Positions 26,590-36,084 are shown, counted from the stretch's first letter. The stretch: DNA of 64,000 nt from SHYG01 sp041485445 (GCA_041485445.1 JBGPJN010000001.1:1-64000); one strand, 5' to 3'. Made by a program: numbers and translations. Notes: generated from the sequence alone by a model not told the origin.

Positions 26590-27303
26590 TCACGGTTTAA
26601 GGGCGCCGTCGGCCAGCTCTACCTGGCGGCTGCTCATCTCCGCCAAGGCCAAGTCATGGGTCGCCACCACCACCGTTACCCCCCGCTCCCGGGCAATATC
26701 CCGTAGCAGGGTGGCAATGGACATGGCGGTGAGGGTGTCCAGCTCACCCGTGGGTTCATCAGCAAAGAGCACCTCGGGGGAGATTACCAGGGCCCGTGCG
26801 ATGGACACCCGTTGCTGCTCCCCTCCGGAAAGCTCGTAAGGCCGGTGCCGCGCCCGCGCTCCCAGCCCCACCAACCCCAGTGCTTCCAGGACCCGCCGCC
26901 GCCGCTCCCGCCGGGGCACTCCCCGGATGTGCAGCGGAAGCTCCACATTTTCGTCCGCCGACAGCAGCGGGAGTAGGCCGAAGGACTGGAAGATGAACCC
27001 TATCTGGCCGCGGCGCATCGCCACCAACTCCGCCTCGGAGAAGGCGTTCAGGTTGCGGCCCCCGAAGAACACCTGCCCCGACGTGGGGCGGTCCAGCCCG
27101 GCCAGCAGATTCAGCAGGGTGGTCTTGCCCGAGCCCGAGCGTCCCATTACTGCTAAGAACTCCCCTGTGAGGACGTCCAGGTCAATGCCACGCACCGCGG
27201 TGACCGCTTGGCCACCCGATCCGAACACTCGGGTCAAGCCCCGAGCGGAAATGTGGAGCGCGCTGGCCGGGGCGGTTTCCTGCGCGGCACGGGACTCAAT
27301 CAT
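26590..27303 (-). CDS. ABC transporter ATP-binding protein (MacB/LolD type)
   Basis: About 237 residues. Walker A VMGRSGSGKTTLLNLLAG, signature LSGGEQQRVSIARAL, Walker B VLFADEPTGELD and the switch His in VATHDLALAE are all intact. This class of ATPase pairs with FtsX/MacB-type permeases. I prefer ATG 27303, preceded by AGGAAG; the frame is open to 27366, but that extension passes through a 19-bp tandem repeat. It is the last gene of a four-gene minus-strand unit, 110 bases after a second ATPase gene; the two permeases upstream are its likely partners. Confidence 0.9.
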   Translation of the reverse strand: MIESRAAQETAPASALHISARGLTRVFGSGGQAVTAVRGIDLDVLTGEFLAVMGRSGSGKTTLLNLLAGLDRPTSGQVFFGGRNLNAFSEAELVAMRRGQIGFIFQSFGLLPLLSADENVELPLHIRGVPRRERRRRVLEALGLVGLGARARHRPYELSGGEQQRVSIARALVISPEVLFADEPTGELDTLTAMSIATLLRDIARERGVTVVVATHDLALAEMSSRQVELADGALKP

Positions 27304-27339
27304 GGCTTCCTGGCGCGCGCATGGCGTCCTGGCGCGCGC
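27302..27339. repeat. 19-bp tandem duplication at the ABC ATPase start
   Basis: Two 19-base copies (ATGGCTTCCTGGCGCGCGC and ATGGCGTCCTGGCGCGCGC) differ at one base. On the minus strand each copy ends in CAT and carries an AGGAAG- or AGGACG-like ribosome site, so the duplication copies the start region. It may shift which ATG is used. Confidence 0.6.
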
Positions 27340-27412
27340 CCCTGGCCGCGGCGGCGTGTTGGGCATGGAGTCCCTGAAACAATACGCTGCACTCCCACTT
27401 TAGGCCAGAGAT

Positions 27413-28465
27413 TCATCGCCCTTCCCTTTCTTCGGGGCGACCCACGTCCCGGGGTTTGGGTTGCTGCGCGGGACCGATGGTCACCTGGTCCCCATCCAGG
27501 TTGGCGCGAACCAACCCCTTGAGGCGGAGCCGGTCCACGAACTCCCTGGGGAGCTGGAGCCGGCCCACTCGATCTACCACGAGGTACTCCTGATGTACCG
27601 CCGCACCGGGCCGCTGGAAGGTGGCCTGCAGGAAGCTTTCCGAGCTAATGCGGCCATCCCGGATGTGCACCACACGGTCCACGTGCTGGGCCACTCCTGG
27701 ATAGTGGGTGACCACCACCACGGTCACCCGATAAACCCGGTTCAGCTCGCCCAGGAGATCAAAGACCTGAGTTGCGTTCTGAGTGTCCAGCTCGCCCGTG
27801 GGCTCGTCGGCCAGCAATAAGGGAGGCCGGTTAGCCAGGGCCACGCCAATGGCCACTCTCTGCTGCTCTCCGCCGGATAGCTGGCTGGGCAGCCGGCCAG
27901 CCTTGTCCTCCAGCTTCAGTGCCGCCAGCAGTTCTTTGCTGCGCTCCCGCCGCAGGCCCCGGCTCGTCCCGGCAATGGCCATGGGCAGCTCGATGTTGTC
28001 TTGGGCGGTGAGGTAAGGCACCAGGTTTCTGCCGGTGGCCTGCCAAACAAATCCCACCTCCCGGCGGCGGTACAGGACCAGCTCCCGGTCCGAGATGTTC
28101 AGGAGGTCCCGGTCGCCCACCTGTACCTGTCCCGCCGAGGGGCGCTCAAGCCCAGCCAGGATATTCAGCAGCGTGCTCTTGCCGCTGCCGCTGGCCCCCA
28201 CCACCGCAATGAGCCCCCCTGACTCCACGTCCAGGTCCAAGCCGCGCAGGGCCACCACTTCCAGCTCGGCTCGCTTGTATATCTTGAACAGATCGCGGCA
28301 CTGGATGTAGGGCCGGGCCTGCCCGACGGAAGAGGCGTTGTCCGCGCTCTCTCCGGCGGTTAGGCCCGCTTGGGCAGGCGTATAAGCGCCATCTGGCGTT
28401 TGGGCCGGCCTCCCTCCGGGAGCGGCCGGCTTGGGACGGGACCACTGGGGTTCTCTCTGGCTCAC
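27413..28465 (-). CDS. ABC transporter ATP-binding protein with C-terminal AbrB-like domain
   Basis: 350 residues. After ~50 low-complexity residues comes a complete ATPase: VVGASGSGKSTLLNILAG (Walker A), LSGGEQQRVAIGVAL (signature), LLLADEPTGELD (Walker B), VVTHYPGVA (switch His). After it, about residues 285-330, EYLVVDRVGRLQLPREFVD and the following strands match the swapped-hairpin AbrB/SpoVT fold, usually a DNA-binding domain. A fusion of an ABC ATPase to this fold is unusual and could be a dimerisation module. It sits between the permease gene (28575) and the second ATPase. Confidence 0.85.
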   Translation of the reverse strand: MSQREPQWSRPKPAAPGGRPAQTPDGAYTPAQAGLTAGESADNASSVGQARPYIQCRDLFKIYKRAELEVVALRGLDLDVESGGLIAVVGASGSGKSTLLNILAGLERPSAGQVQVGDRDLLNISDRELVLYRRREVGFVWQATGRNLVPYLTAQDNIELPMAIAGTSRGLRRERSKELLAALKLEDKAGRLPSQLSGGEQQRVAIGVALANRPPLLLADEPTGELDTQNATQVFDLLGELNRVYRVTVVVVTHYPGVAQHVDRVVHIRDGRISSESFLQATFQRPGAAVHQEYLVVDRVGRLQLPREFVDRLRLKGLVRANLDGDQVTIGPAQQPKPRDVGRPEEREGR

Positions 28466-28496
28466 GCCACGCTCCGTTAAGTTACTTGAGATTTCC

Positions 28497-28517
28497 CTCC
28501 CCTTACCAAGGGGAGGT
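28497..28517. repeat. Hairpin between permease and ATPase genes
   Basis: CCTCCCCTT-ACC-AAGGGGAGG forms a perfect 9-bp stem. It is inside the operon, in the 109-base gap after the permease stop. It belongs to a repeat style frequent in such genomes and has no T-tract, so I read it as a repeat rather than a proven terminator. Confidence 0.5.
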
Positions 28518-28574
28518 TAGAACCTGCCCTGAGCGCAGCGGGAGGGGGTCGTTCCCCCCTGGGGTAAGTGCGCG

Positions 28575-31500
28575 TCAGGCTTCCCCCGCGCGGAGCAGCC
28601 GCTGCACGTCCAGCCTGGCCGTCAGCCGGGCCAGCCACCACGCGGTGCCAGCCACCACCCCTGCCAGGAGCGAATATGCCACCGCCAGATTAACCCAATC
28701 GGCCTGGAGCACCATAGGTGGAGTTACCCGGACGCCGCCTTCCCCAACTTCCAGCAGCGGCAGCAGGCTGGCGCCCACCTGCCGCCCGGCCAGGGTGCCC
28801 AGGCCAATGCCGCAGGCCGCCACCATAGCCAGGTTGAACCATACCACGCCGTTGACCTGGTTTTGGGAAGCGCCCAGGGTGCGCAACAACGCAAACTCCA
28901 CCCGGCGTTCTCGCGTGTCCAGGTAACAGAATAGCATCACTCCGGAGGCACTGGCCAGCACCACCGCCAGGAACATCAGGACCAGCAGCCCGCCCCATCC
29001 GGCGTTGACCAGGGGCTGGTCCACCCGCTGGGCCGCCAGCTCCGAAGCTAGGTTGATCTCCTTCACCCGCAGGCCCTGGCTGCCCAGAGCCTGAGTAGTT
29101 GGCGTCAGATCGGTTACAGAAGCGTCCCACTGGCCCCACAGCTCGTTGGCCCCTCCCACCAGTCTCCGGCTGTGCCGGTTGCCGTAGGCTCGGAAAGTGT
29201 CCAGGTCCAGCACCACAAAGGGGCTCTGCCGAGGGTCCAGAGTGGGGAAGTAGTCCGCCACGGCCGCTACTTGGATGGGCAAAGCGTACGTGGACAGGCT
29301 CAGCCGGAGGGTGTCTCCGGGGCGGGCCTGGGCCGTCTGGAGGAGATTTTGGCTCACCAGTGCGGGTATGGGCACTTCCGGCGGGCCGGCGGAGATGCCC
29401 CGGAAGCCGATGCCCCCAGGGGACCAACTGAAGGCTGCCGACCTGGCCTGACCGGGCAAGGTCACCGACTCGCTGGCCTCCAGCGCATACAGGCCGGGCC
29501 TGGAATAATCCTCCACCGCCTGCCAACCGTCCAGGGTCTGGAAATCGGCCAGCACCTTCTCTCCCGCCGGAGTGAGGGCGGCCAGCGTCCCGAAGAAGAG
29601 TACCCCCGGCTCGTTAATGCCGAAGTTGCTGGTGACCTGGAGGCCCTGCAATGTAAATGGGGGAGTCGGCACAGGCGCCGGGCCGCCACCGGCTGGCCTG
29701 GGACCCGCCGGAGCCAGCGGCGTCAGGCTGGCCTCCAACCGTTGCCATCCCCGGCTGCGCATCTCCCCCAGGCGCACGTCGAAGTAGTAGCCGCGGATGT
29801 CGCTGAGCCGCGCCTGGACCGACAGCCGGGAGTCGGGCCGCCCCGGGTTGGCCCAAAGCACCAAGGCCGTGGCCTCCAGCGGCAGCCCCACCCCGCCGGT
29901 GACATCCTCACCCGGCTTTGCCTGCTCCTTCCGCGGAAGGACGGTCAGGGCGCTGGGTGAGATGGCCGCCATCAGGTCCGCTAGGGGCTTGCCGTCCGCA
30001 AAGTCGGGCCGGTACCAGGCCACCTGGTCAAAGCTGCCGGTATCCACCGCCAGGACGGAGACCTGAGTGGAGCTGAACCCCCGGGTCAACAAGTGGCCGC
30101 TGGCCCGTTGCACCTCGGCAGCGACCCCGGACGGGACCAACTCCCCCGCCGACACCAGCGAAGGCCTGACGGACTGATCCCCGTCGTGTTCAATCCGCAG
30201 ACCGGCCCCGGCGGCGTACTGGGCACGGTCCTGCTGACTGCGGGCCAGGGTGGCGTTGAAAGTGCTGCCGACTACTCCCAGGGCAGTGGCCAGCATCAAC
30301 AATATCACCAGGCTACCAGGCGGGACGGGGTCCCGGGACAGGCGCTTCAGCCCGTGGACCAGCCAGGCCTGCCCCAGCGGCTCAGCGCCTCTGGCCAGCA
30401 GCGCCCAGCCCACGGGCAGGATGCGCATCACTAATAGAGCCACCGCCAGCAGCCCCAGGACCGGCGCCAGCATCAGGCTCAGATCCAGCTCCAGTCCTTC
30501 GGCGGAGGGGCCCGCCCCCAGGGGGCGCACCAGAAACGAGCCCCTAGTTCTGACCTGCCACCACAGGAGGCCGATCAAGGCCAGCAACAAGAGGTCCAGG
30601 TAGTAGCGGTGGATAAAGGTGGTGCTGGGTGGGCGGGCGCCGGCCTGGTGGTACTCCACAATGCCGCGGCGGGCAGCCACCAGGGAGGATATGGTCAGCA
30701 CCGCCACTGCCAGCAGCGCCCCGGCGGCGCCCAGAAGCAGGGCCCGCGGGGAAAGGGTTATGGTCACCAAATCAACTCCGCCGGGCGGGTTGAAAAAGAG
30801 ACCGCCCAGAATCCGGGCGGTGCCCAGGGCCAGCGGCACTCCCAGTCCCAGGGCCGGCACGGCCAGCACCAAGGCCTCCACCAGCACCATTAGCCCCACC
30901 TGCCGGGTGGTACACCCCCGGCTCTTCAGCAGGGCGATCTCTGCACTGCGGGAACGCACCACCAGTCCGGCGATTAGGGACAGGTAGTAGATAAGAATGC
31001 CGGTGACCAGGAGGAGCATCAGGAAGAGGGGGATGCGGGCCAAGAGCAACTGTTCCTTGTACTCCTCCAGCACTCGGCCCAACCGCAAGTTGTAGCTGGA
31101 GCGTTGCAGGCCGGCGCGCACGTCGCGTTCCACTTGCAGGATCGTCTGTTGGAGGTCTGCCACCTCACTGGCGTGTACTCCGCCCCGGTCCAGGTAAAAA
31201 ACCCAGGTGACGTTGGTGTAGAGTCCGGGGTAGGTCCGGGCCACCGGCCCCAGGATGGTGTCTTCAGCGGTGAACATAGGTACGACGGTCCACCGGTTGT
31301 CCCGGTAGCTGAAGGCCCCCTGGGTGCCATACCAGAACTCATCCTCAGGGGCGACCCGGCGGAAGACCCCTGCAATCTTGACCTTGACCCGCACCGGCGC
31401 AGGCTCGGCAACGCCGCTGGCGGGGTACACCCACATCTCTTGTCCCACGCTCAGCTGGAGCAGGTCCGCCCCCAGAGCGTCCAGCGCCACCTCCAGGGGC

Positions 31501-32012
31501 TCCTGCTGGGACAATGGCCGGCCGCTGGCTTCTGACCAGGGCCAGTGCCCCTGGACCAACTCCGCACGGCCTGGTTCCTGGAGACCGCGCAGGTACTGAA
31601 ACTTACCGCGGGGTCGCGCTTGGTCGGGCCCCGCCAGGTGGGGATGTCCCTCAAAAAAGAAGGTGCCGGTTTCCAGGAGCAGCTCTCGGTGTTCCTCCAG
31701 GTAAGGCTGCAGGGGGGTAAAGACTCGGAGCGCAACGTACTCATTGCTGCGCTGGTACATGGAGGACCGGGGAGAGACTACCGAGGGATCGTCCAGGTCG
31801 TTAAAGACCCGCACCAGGAAGTTGGCATCCTCCGGCGTGGCCTCATGCAGGGAACGGCGCAGGGCGGCCTCCGCCACCAGATCGGAGAACACCACGCCGC
31901 TGGCTAGCAGGGCCACCGCCAGGGTGATCCCCAGGAACACGGCCAACTCCAGCTTCCATGCGGAGGTGATGCGGCGCCAGGCGATGACGTAAGCCAGTTG
32001 CAGAAGGGACAT
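28575..32012 (-). CDS. Very large FtsX-type ABC permease
   Basis: About 1145 residues. Both ends carry hydrophobic clusters: one helix near residue 20-45 after the start, groups around residues 330-520, and the last three helices from residue ~1020 that match the FtsX/MacB permease domain (LLVLMFLAVVLASASGVMLF, then LLAGVVAGTAWWLA). Between lie large extracytoplasmic regions, so the protein would present long loops outside the membrane. ATG 32012 is chosen; the frame is open to 32087 but overlaps the upstream permease stop. It lies beside a second permease and two ATPases, which together look like one export or extraction machine, possibly for lipids or lipoproteins. Substrate not readable. 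Confidence 0.85.
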   Translation of the reverse strand: MSLLQLAYVIAWRRITSAWKLELAVFLGITLAVALLASGVVFSDLVAEAALRRSLHEATPEDANFLVRVFNDLDDPSVVSPRSSMYQRSNEYVALRVFTPLQPYLEEHRELLLETGTFFFEGHPHLAGPDQARPRGKFQYLRGLQEPGRAELVQGHWPWSEASGRPLSQQEPLEVALDALGADLLQLSVGQEMWVYPASGVAEPAPVRVKVKIAGVFRRVAPEDEFWYGTQGAFSYRDNRWTVVPMFTAEDTILGPVARTYPGLYTNVTWVFYLDRGGVHASEVADLQQTILQVERDVRAGLQRSSYNLRLGRVLEEYKEQLLLARIPLFLMLLLVTGILIYYLSLIAGLVVRSRSAEIALLKSRGCTTRQVGLMVLVEALVLAVPALGLGVPLALGTARILGGLFFNPPGGVDLVTITLSPRALLLGAAGALLAVAVLTISSLVAARRGIVEYHQAGARPPSTTFIHRYYLDLLLLALIGLLWWQVRTRGSFLVRPLGAGPSAEGLELDLSLMLAPVLGLLAVALLVMRILPVGWALLARGAEPLGQAWLVHGLKRLSRDPVPPGSLVILLMLATALGVVGSTFNATLARSQQDRAQYAAGAGLRIEHDGDQSVRPSLVSAGELVPSGVAAEVQRASGHLLTRGFSSTQVSVLAVDTGSFDQVAWYRPDFADGKPLADLMAAISPSALTVLPRKEQAKPGEDVTGGVGLPLEATALVLWANPGRPDSRLSVQARLSDIRGYYFDVRLGEMRSRGWQRLEASLTPLAPAGPRPAGGGPAPVPTPPFTLQGLQVTSNFGINEPGVLFFGTLAALTPAGEKVLADFQTLDGWQAVEDYSRPGLYALEASESVTLPGQARSAAFSWSPGGIGFRGISAGPPEVPIPALVSQNLLQTAQARPGDTLRLSLSTYALPIQVAAVADYFPTLDPRQSPFVVLDLDTFRAYGNRHSRRLVGGANELWGQWDASVTDLTPTTQALGSQGLRVKEINLASELAAQRVDQPLVNAGWGGLLVLMFLAVVLASASGVMLFCYLDTRERRVEFALLRTLGASQNQVNGVVWFNLAMVAACGIGLGTLAGRQVGASLLPLLEVGEGGVRVTPPMVLQADWVNLAVAYSLLAGVVAGTAWWLARLTARLDVQRLLRAGEA

Positions 32013-32061
32013 CCCGGCCTCAGGTCGCACAGCTTTCGGTGAATGAGGGCTCGTGGCGATT

Positions 32062-35000
32062 CTATCCCGCCGTCCGCAGTATATCAAACGCCTTGAGCCG
32101 GCTGGCCGACCAGGCCGCCAGCGCCACGGACAGGAGGGTCGCCTCCACCAGGTTCAGGACCACCACGCCCACCAGCCAGCCTCGGACGTTGAAGACCATT
32201 GGGGGGATGACTTCCCGTCCGCTGGAGGTGAGGTCCAAGAATCCCAGCACCCACTGGCCCAGCCAGAGCCCCAGGGCGCCGCCCGCGGCCAGGGCCAAGA
32301 TGGTCACCATGGCCCGTTCTAAGGCCAGGCCCAGGAAAAGCTGGCGACTGGAAAATCCCAGGGCCTTGACCACGGCCAGGTCCACCCGCTGGGCCTTGAC
32401 CGCCACCACCGCATGGATGCCCAAGGCCAGCACCACAGTCACAGTCAAGGACCCCAGGGCAATCAGGGTGAGGCCGTCCCATCCACCGCCCGCCAGGGGG
32501 TCTCGCCCGGCCAACTGGGCGGCGGCTTTACCATCCCGCACCGAGGCGAAGCTGGGCAAGCGTTGGCGCAGCGCCAGCAGCACCTCTTCCCGGCTGGCGC
32601 TCTCTTCCACCGAGATCCACGCTTCCTCAGGAGGTTGCACGCCGCCTCCGCCGACCCGGCTCAGGAAGTTCGCGTAGTCTTCCAGGGATACCAGGAGGAA
32701 GGGCTGCAGCGATGGGTCAATGGTGGGGAAAAAGTTGGTCACTTCCCGGATGGTCACCAGCAAGACCTGCCTGCCGGCCCGCATGCGCACCTCCTGCCCT
32801 GGCTGGAAGGTAGGTCCGCCAATGGCGGGCAGCGGGAAGGGTCCCGGCGGCAGGAACGCCCCCCTGGGCGTTTCACCCGGCCCGCCTTGATCCCAGGAGT
32901 AGCTCAGCCCCGCCTGGCCGCTGCGAGCGCTTTGGCGTGTGCGCTCCACCGCATCTGCCACCGGTCCCGCGTGGGCCAGGGGCGCCCATCCGCCCGGAGC
33001 TTCGTACCCTTCGATGACCATTCCGCCAGCGGGCAGCGCGGGTCCATTGACGGTTACGTCGTCCAGACTGACACTGCCCGGCGGCATTCTGGCGAAGGAA
33101 CTGCCGGTGAGAAAAATGGACACCAGGCCCCATTGCGGCTCCGGGGCGTTGGGCGCGCCGCCTGGGGCAAATGAGGAGTCAGGCAAGTTGGGCAAAGGGG
33201 CTTCCAAATAACCCCAGCCGGCGGCGCTGGAGATTGGAAGAGCGCCCAGGAGCACATCCCGGTGCTGGCCCTTGCCATCGGCCACCCGCGCCCACAAATT
33301 TAACGGTTGATGGAGGGGTCCCAGGTTCACTCGGTCGGTGTTGGCCCATACTCCGATGCTGGAGGCTTCGGCCGGGATTGGGATTCCCAGGGCTGGGTCC
33401 AGCAGGCCTGGGCTGATGGCGGTCCCGCCGGATACCGGCACCGCGGCTCCTTGCCGCAGGGACGCCAGGAGCTCTCGCAGGTCTTTGCCTGATGGCGAAA
33501 GGTCGTGCCGGTACCACCCGGCGGCGGGCAGAGTGTTAGGGTCCACTGCCACCAGCGCCGCCGATGCCTCGGAAAAGCCGCCCAGCAGGGTCACCGCCTC
33601 ACGGCTGACTGGGCTCACCACGCCCACGCCGGGCAGGGCGGACAACTCACGCTGGAGAGTGGGTTCAAAGGAGGGTCCTTTCACCACCACATCGCCGCCC
33701 ACCTCGTACCGGGCCTGTTCCTGCTGGCTCCAGGACAGGGTTGACTGGAAGCTGGCCCCAAAGACTCCCAGGGCGGCGGACAGCATCACAATGACCACCA
33801 GGGAGGTATAGGGCAGCGGGTCCCGGGCCATTCGCGCCAGGGAGAAGGATGTCCAGGGGGGCGCCCACCGGCGTCCAGCCGCGCTCATTAATCGCATGAG
33901 CCACGGCATGACCCGCGCCACCAGCAGGGCCGCCGCCACCAGCGCCAGGGTTGGGCCCAAGAGCAAGCTGGGGTCTACCACCTCCGGCGTGCGGGCCACC
34001 AAGCCCTGCTCCACAAAGCCTCCCCTGCCGCGGACCTGCCACCACACCAACCCCAACGCGCCCAGCGCCAGCAGGTCTAGGTAGTAACGCTGCAGGAAAG
34101 GCAAGGTAGGCGGTCTGGCCCGCAATCGCAAATACTCCACCGTACCCAGGCGGGCCATGCTCACGCCCGAGGCCAGCAATGTGCCCAGGGCCAGCACACC
34201 GCCGATGGCCCCAAACCAGAACATGTCGGCGTCCAGCGCCACGGTCAGAGCGTCAGCGCCGCCGCCCGCGGGGTTTATGGTGCTTAGCAGGAGGCCGCGC
34301 ACCATGGCCAGCGCCAAGAATGGCCCGGCCACCACCGCCACCAGAATCCCGACCCCCTCCGCCAAGGCCAGCAGCCCCATTACCTGTAAGAGGCTGGCCC
34401 CCCGGCTGCGCAGCAGGCTGGCTTCGTCACTGCGGGTGCTTGCCATCAGCCCCACCACCACGGCCAGGAAATAGAGGATGACCACCACCACCAGAGAGAT
34501 AAAGAGGAAAAGGGACACGCGCGCCAGGGTGAGCCTCCGCTGGTAGTCGGCCAGGGTGTTTTTCAGTCCGCTCAACACCAGGGACCGAGGAAACTGCTTG
34601 TTTATGTCAGTTTCCAAGGCCAGCATAGAGGCCCTGGCGGGCTCGGCAGTATCGGCTCGCAGCACCCGTGTGTCAAAGAAGAGAAACCAACTGTAGTCGC
34701 CCACCAAGGAAGGGTAGCGCGCCCCCAGGCCGCCAAAGAACGCGTCTTCTGGGACAAAGAAAGGCGCCAAGGGGCGGCCTGCGTAGTCCTGTATGGTGAA
34801 GTAGGTTGGGAACCCCATCCAGTACGGCTCGTTGGGGTCAGTGGGCTCCGCCAGGCCCACCACGGTGAGGGCGATGCGCTCCGGCGGGTCGGCACGGAAT
34901 GGGATCAAGTAAAGCTGGGTGCCTACCTTCCACTGCATGGCGGCGGCAGTCTGCCGGCCCACCACCGCCTCTAGGGCCACGCCCTGGGCATGCAGCACCG

Positions 35001-35457
35001 GAGCAGATTCTGGCCAGCGTCCCTGCGCTAACCGCGAGTGCTGCTGGAAGTCGGTAAGGAAAAAGGGCCGGCCCAAAATGCTCTCAGGGCTTGCGGAATC
35101 GCCCTGAGGGCCGGAGACCAGCGGGAGGTTGGATTGCGTGCGGCCCGAGCGGTGCACCTCTCGGATCAAGTTGCCCACGCGCGCTTCCGCGATGCCCTCC
35201 ACGGTCGAGCGCAGCCTCTGGTAATCCGCCGCGCCCAGAGGCCGGTTCTCCACGATAATCCATGTGTCCAGGACGCTTTGGGGGGTTGTGTCTAGGGCAT
35301 GGCGCAGCCCGCCTTCAGCTATAACTCGGGAGTAGCTGGCGCCGATGGCCAGGAGGGTTACGGCGGCAAGGACGCCAAAGGTGGTTACCGCCAGGAGGAA
35401 CCAGGAAGAGGGGAGACGCCGGTACAGCAGCCACAACAGTGCCCTGGTCCATCTCAT
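32062..35457 (-). CDS. Very large FtsX-type ABC permease
   Basis: 1131 residues with the same plan as its neighbour: an N-terminal helix (LAVTTFGVLAAVTLLAIGA), two clusters of transmembrane helices and a long extracytoplasmic region in the middle. The final helices (ALGSLTVTVVLALGIHAVV, then VALAAWSASRLKAFDILRT) match FtsX permeases. The similarity to the gene at 28575-32012 suggests an old duplication; together they probably form a heterodimer. It is the first gene of the unit, with no strong ribosome site visible before ATG 35457. The ATPases at 27413 and 26590 should power it. Confidence 0.85.
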   Translation of the reverse strand: MRWTRALLWLLYRRLPSSWFLLAVTTFGVLAAVTLLAIGASYSRVIAEGGLRHALDTTPQSVLDTWIIVENRPLGAADYQRLRSTVEGIAEARVGNLIREVHRSGRTQSNLPLVSGPQGDSASPESILGRPFFLTDFQQHSRLAQGRWPESAPVLHAQGVALEAVVGRQTAAAMQWKVGTQLYLIPFRADPPERIALTVVGLAEPTDPNEPYWMGFPTYFTIQDYAGRPLAPFFVPEDAFFGGLGARYPSLVGDYSWFLFFDTRVLRADTAEPARASMLALETDINKQFPRSLVLSGLKNTLADYQRRLTLARVSLFLFISLVVVVILYFLAVVVGLMASTRSDEASLLRSRGASLLQVMGLLALAEGVGILVAVVAGPFLALAMVRGLLLSTINPAGGGADALTVALDADMFWFGAIGGVLALGTLLASGVSMARLGTVEYLRLRARPPTLPFLQRYYLDLLALGALGLVWWQVRGRGGFVEQGLVARTPEVVDPSLLLGPTLALVAAALLVARVMPWLMRLMSAAGRRWAPPWTSFSLARMARDPLPYTSLVVIVMLSAALGVFGASFQSTLSWSQQEQARYEVGGDVVVKGPSFEPTLQRELSALPGVGVVSPVSREAVTLLGGFSEASAALVAVDPNTLPAAGWYRHDLSPSGKDLRELLASLRQGAAVPVSGGTAISPGLLDPALGIPIPAEASSIGVWANTDRVNLGPLHQPLNLWARVADGKGQHRDVLLGALPISSAAGWGYLEAPLPNLPDSSFAPGGAPNAPEPQWGLVSIFLTGSSFARMPPGSVSLDDVTVNGPALPAGGMVIEGYEAPGGWAPLAHAGPVADAVERTRQSARSGQAGLSYSWDQGGPGETPRGAFLPPGPFPLPAIGGPTFQPGQEVRMRAGRQVLLVTIREVTNFFPTIDPSLQPFLLVSLEDYANFLSRVGGGGVQPPEEAWISVEESASREEVLLALRQRLPSFASVRDGKAAAQLAGRDPLAGGGWDGLTLIALGSLTVTVVLALGIHAVVAVKAQRVDLAVVKALGFSSRQLFLGLALERAMVTILALAAGGALGLWLGQWVLGFLDLTSSGREVIPPMVFNVRGWLVGVVVLNLVEATLLSVALAAWSASRLKAFDILRTAG

Positions 35458-35719
35458 GGCTTAAGTTGCGATCTCAGCTAGCATTGAGTTGGAGTCCGCT
35501 TCCCCAGGGGTGAGATAAGGCCCTCTCATTGATGATGGATCATACGCCCGTGCATGGCCCCCCACAAGCCGAAAAGGTGTCTGCCTTGCAGGGCACACCT
35601 TTGGCCGCCAGTCTATCTGTCGCCTCCCCGATCTCGTGGCACAATTCCACCCGCTCAATATGCAATTCCCTTCAGTATTACCGATTTTACATCACCGGTG
35701 GCTAGCGTGCCCAGGACTT

Positions 35720-35865
35720 GGTAGTGGGTCAGTTTGTTACGGCAGGGAGCGGGGACGCTATCCGTCTCACCGGCGAAGGCCGGTGTCCAGGTACGACCGT
35801 GGTTGAGATGCTCTGGTGGATTCCGGCTTGCGCCGGAAAGACGAGGACCTATCTGACCCACTACC
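35720..35865. mobile_element. 146-bp MITE copy 1 with target duplication
   Basis: GGTAGTGGGTCAG at the left end (35720-35732) is exactly inverted at the right end (35853-35865). CAGGACT flanks it directly on both sides (35712-35718 and 35866-35872), a probable 7-bp target duplication, with one unpaired base left of the first GG. Inside are two hairpins: CACCGGC-GAAG-GCCGGTG and TTCCGGC-TTGC-GCCGGAA. A second copy of equal length lies at 46869-47014 with about a dozen mismatches. It codes for no transposase, so it must be moved by an enzyme elsewhere. Confidence 0.8.
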
Positions 35866-35908
35866 CAGGACTCCCATACTGGAGCGCCAGGGCCCTTTCA
35901 CTTTCCTC

Positions 35909-36015
35909 CACTCGCTGGTCGAGTAGTCCCGATAAAATCGGGACGTATCGAGATCAACGGGGAGACGGGTTTCGATACGTCCCGACTGCGGTCGGGACTA
36001 CTCGACCAGCGAGTG
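35909..36015. repeat. 107-bp nested palindromic element
   Basis: The outer 24 bases at 35909-35932 are perfectly inverted at 35992-36015. Nested inside are CGGGACGTATCGA against TCGATACGTCCCG, and two small hairpins, CCCGAT-AAA-ATCGGG and TCCCGAC-TGCG-GTCGGGA. The right arm ends 69 bases before the marR start. The rest of the 627-base gap 35458-36084 contains no gene; the frames across it only read through the repeats. Confidence 0.7.
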
Positions 36016-36084
36016 CAAGGCCCTTGCGGCGACCGACAATGAAAAGGAAAAGGCCCTGCCGGGGGCGGCGTTCCACTTGACCAG

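Noticed and set aside
27302..27339. Small CRISPR-like array
   Set aside because: Only two abutting 19-bp copies without spacers, and no cas gene in the window.
35655..35861. Short frame reading SGASRNPPEHLNHGRTWTP
   Set aside because: It merely translates the MITE; the same false peptide appears at 46843-47028 from the second copy.
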